Shown: one piece after another, positions 46,722 through 56,400 of the stretch
Numbering within the stretch: position 1 is the stretch's first letter
Layout: each line of letters begins with the position of its first letter
Source of the DNA: Halichondria panicea
Taxonomy: Eukaryota; Porifera; Demospongiae; Suberitida; Halichondriidae
DNA length: 64,000 nucleotides
NCBI RefSeq assembly: GCF_963675165.1
Contig: NC_087377.1
Coordinates: forward strand, 1,885,501 to 1,949,500
Direction: 5' to 3'
The notes under the pieces: generated by a model
Seen by the model: the letters and a program-made list of their open reading frames with translations, nothing else
Database searches by the model: none
What the model was told of the DNA's origin: nothing
Made by a program: the position numbers and the translations under genes

Positions 46722-46849
46722 GGAAGAACAGATGTGTGCTGATGTCGACATTAACAGTATTGTAAATGGCAGTGATAAAAACAGATTGCCCAAAATGTGC
46801 AGGAAATGTTTCGGTAGATATAGCAGCTTTCTTGAAGCACAGGTAATAA

Positions 46850-48357
46850 TGAAAATAAAATTTGTAATTAGCTGAAAGAAGTAACTAAGTCTTAGGTCAC
46901 ACTGTCCACATAAACATGACTTAGAACAAATATCACAGCACAAGCAATTGAAACCGAGATCAACATGTTTGTAATTGTCAATATTTCGGAAAAGACCACC
47001 CCTTCTACAATCTGTAGTGTTGAAGTTTGAAGCATGTTCTTTAATCTCATTATCAACTTGATGGTAAATTCTTGCCTTCAAAAGGGTTACACGTGATGGT
47101 TTACCATCTCGACCTGCTCTACCAGTCTCTTGTACATAGCTACTGATATCGTCTGACAGGCCAACAGGAATGATTTACCGAATGTTGGGACAATCAACAC
47201 CCATACCAAATGCCATAGTAGCTACAACAATGCGAAGATTGCCATCACCCTTAAATAAACGAATGATTTCAGATTTATGGGCTGGATCAGTGACACTTGT
47301 AAACATGTCACGAGGCGAAATTCAGAAAGATCAGGTGCATCATCAAGATTTGTGAATGCAGCTCCAAGGTAATCCTTAAAGAAGAGGTACATGTCACCAC
47401 ACACTCCAAAAGAACGTCCATATATGATTGTTTTGGGAAACTTGTTTCTCTCGAATACCAATTTCTGGGCCAAGTTTTGGAATGTCTCTGGTATACTTTT
47501 GAATAATCCAACAGCATAAATCAAATTTGGGATTACTGGGACTCTCGTAATGACAAATGGGTTTCTTAGGCCAACAATACGAGAAATGAATGAAATGTCA
47601 CTTCGGGTAGCTGTAAAGTTGCTGTTACCATCACATGAACTGATGTTGGAATGAGGCTGCGCACTTCTCTAATTCTCAACAGCATTTGCCTGAAAGTCTC
47701 ACCCCTGCAATAATATTATTGGTACACATGTTAATAAAAAAAGATGAGTCAAATACATACCATTTCTTCACACAATGAGCTTCATCGATTATCAAAGCCT
47801 TGAGTCTATTAGCATACACATCTCCCCCCAGAAGTCTTCTCCAATGCTTTTTGCTGATGATCATTTCAGGTGTAAAGAATACTAGCTGATACTTTCCGTG
47901 GAAGATCGCATCCATTGTAGCTGCATCAGACATCTCGCCCGAGACATATGTGCTAGAGATGCCTTTAGAACAATAGATGGCTACCTATATATATAGAATA
48001 AAAGCATCCAGCTTAGAATGATCTAATTATGTGTAAACAGCTCATATGCACTGTACGTATAATTATATGTATGTTCTATCTAGCCGTACATACCTGATCA
48101 TGAATGATGGCCAGCAGAGGAGTGACTACTACTACAAGAATGACCTTTCTCCTTCTCCAATATTTTGTCAAATACTGCAGGCAAACAAGCATAGCAAAGG
48201 CTCTTTCCAAAATCCAGTAGGCAATACTGTAACAGCAAAGACATCTCTGCCTCTCAGAAAAGAAGTGACTACTTCTAAGCTCGTTAGCAGCTTCTGTGAC
48301 AGCTTGTGTAACTTTCTTCATTTTGCTCAAGGCAGCTCCGCCCAGCTGCACACCCAC
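46850..48357 (-). pseudogene. RecQ-family DNA helicase, decayed
   Basis: Read right to left: a degraded Walker A region (GKSLCYACLPAVFDKILE in one frame, VVVVTPLLAIIHDQV in another), then YQLVFFTPEMIISKKHW and LKALIIDEAHCVKKW (motif II, DEAH). After that come FPKTIIYGRSFG, MFTSVTDPAHKSEIIRLF, VVATMAFGMGVDCPNIR and YVQETGRAGRDGKPSR (motifs V and VI), and a Cys-rich LCCDICSKSCLCGQCD as in the RecQ zinc region. At least three frameshifts and a TAA directly after CPNIR prevent expression. RecQ enzymes unwind DNA 3' to 5'. Confidence 0.85.
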
Positions 48358-48521
48358 CTAGCTAAGTGGGTGTTAACCAACCACTTGCAATACTGCAATC
48401 TGATTGGGCTGCACTCCTCAGTGCAGCAGTACAAATCCTATATAAGCGTGTCACCCGGCCACCCGTTGGGAACGGGTGCCGGGCTCCGCCCAGCTACCAC
48501 ATGCATACACTTCATCCACAG

Positions 48522-48540
48522 GTTGAAATTCAAGAAGTAA
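48522..48540 (+). pseudogene. Last exon of the interrupted RRM copy
   Basis: After CATCCACAG the exon reads VEIQEV and TAA, matching VEIKKVA-stop in the intact copy at 54419-54442. It was separated from its neighbour by the RecQ element. Confidence 0.6.
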
Positions 48541-48603
48541 CAGTACTGTTATATATTATGATGCCAAGCCAAATCACTCAAAATGCTTGTGCTGTCTCCA
48601 GGG

Positions 48604-49275
48604 TTCGCCTTCGCCACTAAGAATCGGCCAATGAGGCAGTGAAGAAAAAATTTGTTTCAGTTAAAGGAAAAAATGTAAGTTAATGTGCATGTCACTGCAT
48701 CATCTCAGCTCGCATGGTATCTTTAAATAGCTATTAAATGCTGTAGATATAGCACAGGAGCATGCCACAGATGTGTGTGTCCATGCATGGCAGACCTTGC
48801 AGCAATTGCATCCCTGGAACAAGCTCGAGGTGCACCAACAAGGTTAGTCTCTATATATATATATATTCATGTTGTTATAGTTATGGCAGCATCCAAACAA
48901 TCTATTTACGAGGCCTCCCTACTGACAACAAAGAATTGAGACTCTCAGCTCCACTGATCTGGTCCGACTAGCGTGACCATGTCGGCATGCTGCTGCAGAT
49001 GCACAAAAGGATCTTGCCAAAGTTGTGTGTGTGCCCAGTTCCGTGACCATGTCGGCATCATGCTGCAGATGCACGAAAGGATCCTGTCAGAGTTGTGTGT
49101 GTGCCCAGGCCGTGTACAAATTGCTTCAGCACCAGCTGTACTAACCAGGTTAGTCTCTATGATATCAAAAAAATTTTGGTTTTAATCAAAGGAAAAAATG
49201 TAATTAAGTTATTGTGCATGTTCCTGTTATGTGATGTGCTGGCACCATGCATGCACTTTGTCCACACGTGGAAAT
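48604..49275 (+). pseudogene. Mixed RRM and CXC exon remnants
   Basis: 48604-48674: GFAFATKNRP, frameshift, VKGKN and GTAAGT. About 48750-48842: CHRCVC, one-base shift, GRPCSNCIPGTSSRCTNK and GTTAGT. About 48893-48969: IYLRGLPTDNKELRL to a stop. 48979-49148: MSACCCRCTKGSCQSCVCAQ repeated by a 63-bp tandem duplication, then a shift to TNCFSTSCTNQ and GTTAGT. About 49170-49200 is a stub of the RRM end. None forms a complete gene. Confidence 0.6.
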
Positions 49276-49457
49276 AAAAAAAAAGAGTAGTGACTGTATG
49301 TACTTGTGTTGGTTAATTGTATTTCTGTGCGAGGACAAAACAATGGTACCTGCAGTTGTGAAGCCACAATGAGGATCCAGAGGTTTTGTACAATATATGC
49401 CTTGGTGATCTCCAAATTAATGATAAATAATAATTAAGGTAGTGTTTTAAATTTTAG

Positions 49458-50005
49458 GACAACAATGCTAAAAAGCAGTACAAGTACGGTGGCCAAAATA
49501 GCATCAAACGGAGGCCCTACATGAAGATGTCTATTATAAGAAAACCTCTCTGGTCTCCTGCGGCTATTCACAAAGTTATGCCAGTGGGTATGTGCTCATC
49601 ATTCTCAGGCATGCATGAATCGCAACCGAGAAGAAGTGTTTTGGGAGGTCTACCTCATGGGTGCACAATAAAGAGAGAAGAGTGTTTGTCTCTGGTCTCC
49701 CCCCACATACGTCGAGGGATTCTGTGGCGGAGGCCCTGAAGATGTCTAATAATAACAAAGTTATGCCAGTGGGTATAATTATGTGCTCATCATTCACAGG
49801 CATGAATGCGGTGTTCTCTGTTCTCTGACCCCCCACTCCCTCACAGACAACTGGCACAGCTCCAGGAACACCTCCGACAGCTCCTGCAGTCGTCACTGTT
49901 AATGTTGTCCTCTCTGGTAGAAAGGAAGGAAGAGGGTTCCGGTTCGCCTTTGCAACTTTTTTTTTAGTAAAAAAGCGGCCAAAATGGCAATAAAGACAGC
50001 ATGTT
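49458..50005 (+). pseudogene. RRM remnants and a basic exon-like piece
   Basis: 49458 onward reads DNNAKKQYKYGGQNSIKRR after a TTTTAG acceptor (unidentified). About 49618-49650 reads RRSVLGGLPHGCTIKRE (RNP2 region, frame-shifted). About 49935-50005 reads FRFAFATFF, an RNP1 remnant. Confidence 0.45.
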
Positions 50006-50264
50006 TTCATGAGGCTTGCCACAGATTTAATGCGTATTATTATTAGTATGAATCGATTTTCCAAGCCAAAATGCTCTAGCGTTATAATAAAAAAGGTTGT
50101 AAAAATGATGTTATAATTGCAGTCCAACAAATATCGGCTTGTAGAAATCATATGCTCTAGACGGACTATACACGGACGTCATGAGAACGGTATATGCTTT
50201 GTGCTCTGCCTTGGTACATGTTCACTGCATGGTTGTGTATATAGAATTTCTCGTTAGGTCACAG

Positions 50265-50337
50265 GTGTGTGTGTGCCTTGGGAGGTGGAACCTGTAGCAA
50301 TTGCCTCCCTGGAACGGGATCCATGTGCACCAACAAG
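50265..50337 (+). CDS. Intact CXC 3' half exon with a GC donor
   Basis: CACAG acceptor, then in frame CVCALGGGTCSNCLPGTGS and MCTNK, ending AAG|GCTAGTC where other copies have GTTAGTC. GC donors are used in a small share of animal introns, so the exon could still splice. Confidence 0.45.
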
Positions 50338-50384
50338 GCTAGTCTCTATCCAAGCTCATCCCTCAGCACCGGCCATATCCATGC

Positions 50385-50567
50385 ATGGCATCTAGATCTG
50401 CTAGTTGCTGCAGATGCAAAACTGGGTCCTGCAGCAGCGGGTGTGTGTGAAGTGATCATCCAGCCCAGGGGTTTGCCTTTGTTGCGTTTGTGAATAAAGC
50501 AGCAGCAGAGAAGGCTATTGTAGCGAAAAATATTATAATTAAAGGGAAAAGAGTAATAGTTGTGTGA
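50385..50567 (+). pseudogene. CXC start and RRM second half
   Basis: ATG at 50385 reads MASRSASCCRCKTGSCSSGC, V and a stop. From 50466 an open RRM second half reads GFAFVAFVNKAAAEKAIVAK, NIIIKGKRVIVV to TGA. Confidence 0.5.
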
Positions 50568-50826
50568 ATGTTTATAATGGCACCACATGCACACTTTGTC
50601 CACAGGTGGTAATCCAGAAGTAACAGTATACTATGATATACCAAGCCAAATCACTCTAAGTTATTGAATTATGTATATACATTACTGAAGTATCAACCAC
50701 TATCTGCATGAACACGAACACAAACACAAGCATTTTATGTGGTCCCTCCATTTGGTAGGGAAAGCCATGAACATTTTCAAAAGACGATGGTGTAGAAATA
50801 ATTTTTTTATACTATTATAATTACTC

Positions 50827-51039
50827 TCGCAACCGAGAAGAAGTGTTTTTGGGCGGCTTGCCCCTTGGATGCACCATTAACACTGTGAAGGTGGCCCTCC
50901 AATGCTGTGAAACAATCCATGTAAGTTATAATCCCATCGCCTGGGTTCGGGTTTGCTACCCTAAAAACAGCAGCAGAAGCTGAGAAGGCTATAGAAGCCA
51001 AAAGTATTATAATAAAAGAAAAAAGAGAAATAGTTGTGT
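50827..51039 (+). CDS. RRM first and second halves, both open
   Basis: 50827-50920 reads EEVFLGGLPLGCTINTVKVA, LQCCETIH with the donor GTAAGT. 50943-51039 reads GFGFATLKTAAEAEKAIEAK, SIIIKEKREIVV to TGA. The connecting exon iii and a clean acceptor are not visible, so it is uncertain whether the two could be joined. Confidence 0.4.
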
Positions 51040-51109
51040 GAATGCATGTTATATGATGTGCTGGCACCACGCACATACTTTGTCCACATGCATTGACTCG
51101 ACTGAGTGT

Positions 51110-51900
51110 GGTTCCTTTACTCACAAAAAAGCTGCATTTGGGCTGCAGGGACAATCAAAAATGACATCAGTGCTTTGGCCCCACTAGCGTGAGTCATTAT
51201 AAGCTAGGGTATAGATTTAAAAAATGATGTAAGTTTAATGTGCATGTTCCTGTTTTGTGCTGGCACACACTTTGTCACAGGTGAAACTCCAGAAAAGAGT
51301 AGTATGTTATATATAGAAACAGAGCATAATAATATTATATTCATATATCATCCCATCCCATGGGTTCGGGTTTGCTACCCTAAAAACAGCTGCAGAAGCT
51401 GAGAAGGCTATAGCGGCCAAAGCTGTTGTAATCAAAGAAAAAAGAGTAAGTTTTATAATAGTTGGCACCACATTCGCCACATTCGCAAAAGTGTCAGCTG
51501 ACAATGACGTATACAGGGGAAAAATGATTTAAAAATGATGTAAATTAATGTGCATGTTCCTGGCACACACTTTGTCACAGGTGAAACTCCAGAAAAGAGT
51601 AGTATGTTATATAGAAACAGAGCATAATATTATATATGCATATAATTATGTATATAGATTGTGCTCATCCCAGCCCAGGGGTTCGCCTTTGCCACCCTAA
51701 AAAGCAAAGCCACGGCTGAGAAGGCTATTGAAGCCAAAACTATTTTAATTAGTTTGGATTCGTTACAAAAGCAGCAGCAGAGAAGGCTATTGAGGCTAAA
51801 AGCATTATAATTAAAGAAAAAAGAGAAAGTTTTAATATAATTATATTATAATTATAGTTGTGTGATGTGCTGGCATGTACGCACTTTGTTCACAGATTGA
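51110..51900 (+). pseudogene. Run of three RRM second-half exons and several last exons
   Basis: Second halves at 51363-51447 (GFGFATLKTAAEAEKAIAAK), 51677-51751 (GFAFATLKSKATAEKAIEAK) and 51752-51829 (FGFVTKAAAEKAIEAKSIII) are open over most of their length. Last-exon stubs after GTCACAG or TCACAG occur at about 51283, 51582 and 51896. 51110-51190 is a broken first half. The repeated unit is about 300 bp (about 51230-51600). Confidence 0.55.
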
Positions 51901-52101
51901 AATCAGAGTAACAACTTGCACGACTGGGAGCTGCAGCGGATGTGTGCCTACCAAATGAGTTGTGTATAACTGCCAACAACGACACAATCTGAAGACAGCA
52001 CCGGCCTCTAGATCTATCCTCTAGGAGTAACTGCTAACAATGACACAATCTGAAGACAGCACCGGCCTCTAGATCTATCCTCTATATCAGCTAGCTCCTA
52101 G

Positions 52102-52430
52102 ATGGATTCCAATTCCAAGGGAACAACAAAGTTTTGCAGATGCACAACTGGCACATGCACTCAACTGTGTATGTGCCCGGGGAGGCAGACCATGCAACAA
52201 TTGCCTTCCTGGAGCCCGTGGCAATTGCACCAATAAGGTTAGTCTATCCATAATGTGATAGTTATAGCTGCATTTAAATATAATACAAATGTACATAGGA
52301 GGCCTCCCTATTGGTACCACAACAGGGATATCAGGAATGTTTTGCACCCACCAGTGCGAGTCAAAAATCTGGCAAAAAAGCAACAAATAAAAAAAATATG
52401 TTTTCAATGACGGAAGTTATGATGTGCTGA
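52102..52430 (+). pseudogene. CXC exon followed by RRM remnants
   Basis: ATG at 52102: MDSNSKGTTKFCRCTTGTC, CMCPG, one-base shift, GRPCNNCLPGARGNCTNK at 52237 and GTTAGT. About 52291-52345 reads YIGGLPIGTTTGISGMFC (first half), and about 52370-52420 is a stub of the second half. Confidence 0.55.
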
Positions 52431-52498
52431 CCGTGCACACTTGTCCACAGGTACGTGGAAATTAAAGTATAAGAATCAATTATGTATTATCCAGACAG

Positions 52499-52752
52499 TC
52501 TCGATCCCAGAAGTGTCGTCGATATCCTCTAATCAAGAAACGACTAGTCGATGAAATAATCAAAGATAATGTGAGTTCGGGTTGATTCATTTATGCAATC
52601 CTCAGTAATCCTATATTCAGGACTTCAAGCAGCAGCTACGGTTGAAAATGGGTGATAACTTCCCAAGCTGTTTACAACGTGCTGTTGTCGCACCTTCCTT
52701 GTCTATTGAAACAAGAATAAGGCATTTGGATAAAGATCTCTCAGTTCTCTGA
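52499..52752 (+). CDS. Last two exons of an unidentified basic protein
   Basis: 52499-52570 reads SRSQKCRRYPLIKKRLVDEI, IKDN between ACAG and GTGAGT. 52621-52752 reads DFKQQLRLKMGDNFPSCLQR, then LSIETRIRHLDKDLSVL and TGA. Both are open with good splice sites and join in phase 0. They follow the CXC-RRM array and may be the C-terminus of one copy. No domain recognised. Confidence 0.45.
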
Positions 52753-53049
52753 TTCGTAAGGTTTCAATTATTTGCAAGTTATTTCTCAGAGCCAGAGTGA
52801 ACAGAAGAATGAATGGATGATGGAGTGCGTGTATAAGTTAGTGACAGTACAAATTGTCACTGACATTCCTTTTTTACTGTTCATCGTAATTATTCAGATA
52901 TTCTATGATCCAAGTTCTCAACTGAGCAAAGTTCAACTCCATGTGGCAAAAACATTCGAACCGGAAAGGGTTTTATTAAACATAATTATTGTGACACACA
53001 ACGAAGAAAATGTGGAACCCATAAGTCTGCTCTTGTTAACTATGGCACT

Positions 53050-53890
53050 TATATGTACACGTCTATTATCGTTACGTGCAGACATTGAATATGAGTAAAC
53101 GAGCTGGAGAGTGCGACTATTAGCGACATTCGATGATACGTGTCTAAATTATATAATGCAAACATTCATTTACGTGGTATATTCGTTTTGTGCAGATCTT
53201 CACAAAAGATGGTTGTTGCGGTGCTCGCTCAAAGCGCCGCCAACCAAACGCGAAACTGTACTGCCTCCAGTATTACATGCAGGCGACAGGAAGTGTCAGC
53301 GTAAGTATAACATAATTATAAATAAACATAAACTGTCACGTCTATAGCGCAGCACATCATAAGTTATGTAATCTCGATAAAAATCCATGAGTTTGAGTTC
53401 TCAACTGCGCTTCAATGTTTGCCAATCTCTACACTAACACATTACAATGTACAGATCCTGCCTTCTACTAGCCGTACATTAAGATGCATGTCTGAATCTA
53501 GTCTCATGACACACAGCAGAAAGGTTGCGAAGAATAGCAAGAATCAAAATCACTTTGTAACTTATGTTTACTGAACTAGTATTGTGACATTTCTGTAAGT
53601 ATACTTTAATTCAGAATACCGCGATTTGTGGGCTGGGGGTTAAGAATTCAATAATAATAACTCCAAAAACTAGTAAATGCAGTAAAAATGAGAACACAGC
53701 TTTATTATACAACGATAAGCACAAAATTCTTCCAGTTTCAAATGGTTGGCTCCAGCCATGACTTGTAGTCGGATACTTAGATTCTAACACGCTTTGAGGT
53801 ATAAAATGGAGGACTGTAAACAAAATCGTGGCAGTGGGCAGTGACCTTAAAGAAGGGCTGAAAGCAGTGGGCAGCGGCCTTTAAGAAGGG
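53050..53890. repeat. Mosaic of three segments from 30.9-32.7 kb
   Basis: 53050-53310 matches 31185-31412; 53347-53650 matches 32316-32640; 53650-53890 matches 30936-31140. The order differs from the source region. Non-coding. Confidence 0.75.
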
Positions 53891-54004
53891 CTGAAAGCAG
53901 TGGGCATGCATTTGGGTAATAAACGAGCTGAATATGCATGTCAAAATTATATAATTACTCAACTTGTCATGAGTTCAGGTCACTCATTCCTCTATCCCTC
54001 ACAG

Positions 54005-54442
54005 ACACCATCAAAACAATTATGCAAGGTGTATTTGGGCGGCCTCCCTGCTGCGATGAGCAAAGGAGACATCAGGGAGGCCCTCCATTGTTTTGGAGCC
54101 ACCAGCGTGATTCATTATTAAGGGTGGTGGTTCGACCAATTAACTTGACTGTGCTATACTTTTCTGTTGTACAGTGTGTGGAAATACCAGGACGACAAGG
54201 AGTGACAAGGGGTTAGTACTATGCATCCACTCATATAAAATTGCAATGCATTGCTTGTTGTCTCCAGGATATGCCTTCGTCACATTTGGTTTGCAAACGT
54301 CAGCTGAAAAGGCAATAAAAGCCAAACAAATCGTTATTAATGGGAAAAATGTAAGTTTTTACTGTTTTCATGAATGTTGTGTTGATGTACTGGCACCATG
54401 CATGCACTTTGTCAACAGGTTGAAATCAAGAAAGTAGCATAG
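54005..54442 (+). CDS. RRM-domain gene copy, open through four exons
   Basis: Exons 54005-54106, 54175-54211, 54268-54350 and 54419-54442 join in phases 0, 1 and 0 to 81 residues and TAG. They read KVYLGGLPAAMSKGDIREAL (RNP2 and first helix), HCFGATS, CVEIPGRQGVTRG, YAFVTFGLQTSAEKAIKAK (RNP1 and second helix), QIVINGKN and VEIKKVA. The beta-alpha-beta-beta-alpha-beta order fits an RNA recognition motif, which binds single-stranded RNA. The first donor is GTGATT rather than GTGAGT but keeps GT. In the family the CXC exon leaves in phase 0, so a CXC-RRM fusion is expected, but no CXC exon lies just upstream here. As it stands the copy lacks a start exon. Confidence 0.7.
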
Positions 54443-54507
54443 AATCAATGTGTATATAATTATTAGTCTGTGTAGTCTGTATAATTATTATTCTGTGTAT
54501 GAATTAA

Positions 54508-54590
54508 CCCTTTCCCCGTTTTAATTAAAACAACAAAATACAGAATTAATACACATTTATCTTTAAAAATCCATATCTCATGAACCATAC
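54508..54590. mobile_element. One end of a piggyBac-like element
   Basis: TTAA at 54504-54507 then CCCTTTCCCCGTTTTAATTA, matching the right end of 39551-40451 in reverse complement for about 85 bases. The other end was not found; the sequence passes into a different repeat. Confidence 0.65.
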
Positions 54591-55240
54591 TGGCCAGACC
54601 GCTTTTTTTTTTACATGTGTTAGATACGGCGGTGTCGGAGGGGAGGGTGAACTGCAGGATCTAGTGACACCATATAAATTACAATTACAGTGTCTAGTAA
54701 GGGTTGAGCTAAAGATTAACTATTGGTTCAATAGTTGTATGTTGACAATTATTGTTGATTTTTTTTTTATTGTACAGACATACGACCACCACAGCAACCA
54801 CAGAACAACGACAACCAGCAAGAACATTGATAGATTAATTTTAAAGTACGAACTAAATCACTTGTATATTCATTTTTAGTAGTTTGTGTCAAAATTCCAA
54901 ATTCTTATGCTGCCCTCAAAAGCAGTACCTTATGCTACCCTAAAAAGTAGTACCTTCAGGGCTTACCCCCTAGCTAGGCGGTACTGGCCAGACCGCTTTT
55001 TTTTACATGTGTTGTTAGAAACGGCGGTGTCGGAGGGGAGGGTGAAGCAGGCCCTTGTGCAGGATCTAGTGTGACAGCCAAAACTGACACCATAATTACA
55101 ATTACAGTGAAAAACAGTTCACAAAAAATAATCATTTCAATAGTTGTATGTTGACAATTATCGTTGATTTTTTTATTGTACAGACATACGACCACCACCA
55201 CAGCAACCCAACGACAACGATCAGCAACACAGAGAAGAAC
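54588..55240. repeat. Tandem pair of ACTGGCCAGACCGC repeats
   Basis: 54588-54830 and 54983-55235 are two copies (ACTGGCCAGACCGCTTTTTT, GGTGTCGGAGGGGAGGGTGA, TACGACCACCACAGCAAC). Between them is the reverse complement of the 37150-37290 tandem repeat. Non-coding. Confidence 0.75.
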
Positions 55241-55574
55241 ATTAATTAATTAAACCTGGACCCAACACTCCAAATCACTTGTATACATTGTATTCTTGAC
55301 AGTTATTTTATATGCCTCGATGCGCATGTGCAAGACCATGTATTTTACATTTTACAGTAAAAGTTACGTGACTTGTTTGTGTGGTTGGTTGCCAGTTTGA
55401 ACAACTCTGATAGAATGGCAACTCCTACAACCCCCAGTGTGCCCCCTCTCCTCTGGCGGCCGTAACTCGTGCTCTTCCTCCTTTTAATTGTTTGATTGTA
55501 GAGATACAATGTACCTTCTATTAAACTTAGCTAGCTTGCATGCAAATGTTTCAGGTCATTTAAGTCCCTCACAG

Positions 55575-55918
55575 ACAGCATCAAACAAATGGTGTCAAGT
55601 CTATTTAGGAAGCCTCTCTGCTGATGTGACCAAAGCAGATATCAGGGAGGCCCTCCGTTGCTTTGGAGCCACCAGCGTGAGTCATTATTAAGGATGGTGG
55701 TTTGACCAATTAACTTGACAATATGCTATACCTCTCTGTTGTACAGTGTGTGGAAATACCAGGACAGAGAGTGACGAGAGGTTAGTACCATGTGACATGC
55801 ATCCACTCATATAAAATAAGTAGCAATGTATTGCTTGCAGGATTCGGATTTGTCAAAAATAACGTTTCAGCCGAAAGGGCAATTAATTATATGGCACTTT
55901 GGCTACATTTTGGCAAGT
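55575..55918 (+). CDS. Second RRM gene copy, mostly open
   Basis: Exons 55575-55676 (QVYLGSLSADVTKADIREAL, RCFGATS; donor GTGAGT), 55747-55780 (CVEIPGQRVTRG) and 55841-55918 (GFGFVKNNVSAERAINYMAL; donor GTAAGT). RNP1 is weakened (FGFVKN for FAFVTF) and the end of the third exon no longer matches the family. No last exon was found. It may be a recent pseudogene. Confidence 0.55.
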
Positions 55919-56073
55919 GTAAGTACTGGTTACATCACTATGAGTATCAGATCTGTGTACATATCAATCCCATCCATATTACACACTAGTAGTTTGAATA
56001 TAAAATATACATGTCATAATTATACTCAATTTGTCATGAGTTCATGTCACTGGTTCTTCTGTCCCTCATGCAG

Positions 56074-56400
56074 ACACCATCCAAACAATGTCAGGTATAC
56101 ATATGGGCGGCTTCCCTGCTACGGTGAGCAAAGGAGACTTTAGGGAAGGCCCTCCATTGTTTTGTAGCAACTAGCGTAAGTCATTATTAAGGATGGTGGT
56201 TCGACTAATTAACTTGACTGTGCTATACTTGTCTGTTGTACAGTGTGTGGAAATGCCAGGACGACAGGGAGTGGCGAGGGGTTAGTACCATGCACTCATA
56301 TAAAATTGCAATGCATTGCTTGCTGTCTCCAGGATACGCCTTCGTCACATTAATTTTGTTTACAAATATCAGCAATAAAAGCCATGGACAAAACGTAAGT
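56074..56400 (+). pseudogene. Third RRM copy, frame-shifted
   Basis: 56074 onward has a two-base insertion in the RNP2 region (GTATACATATGGGCGGC), giving a stop soon after. Exon iii at about 56244 (CVEMPGRQGVARG) is good. Exon iv at about 56333 reads GYAFVT and then degrades. Confidence 0.65.

Larger units (their letters stand above)
46400..48495 (-). mobile_element. 2.1-kb element carrying a RecQ helicase, 11-bp target duplication
   Basis: Ends are AGTTGGGCGGAGCCCG (left) and the complement of AGCTGGGCGGAGCCCG (right). Similarity continues for about 65 bases to ACACGCTTATATAGGATTTG. Both flanks carry accacatgcat (46389-46399 and 48496-48506). It sits in the last intron of an RRM copy; sister copies have the uninterrupted context GGCACCAC(G/C)ATGCA. 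It contains the decayed RecQ gene and a small Cys-rich frame. No transposase catalytic domain was recognised. Superfamily unassigned; 11 bp would fit Mutator-like elements, but that is only a guess. Confidence 0.8.

Noticed and set aside
46623-47081. 152-codon minus-strand open frame as a gene of its own
   Set aside because: Its first part is the end of the RecQ pseudogene (motif VI side and Cys-rich region); the remainder is antisense to a Cys-rich plus-strand frame and shows no domain.
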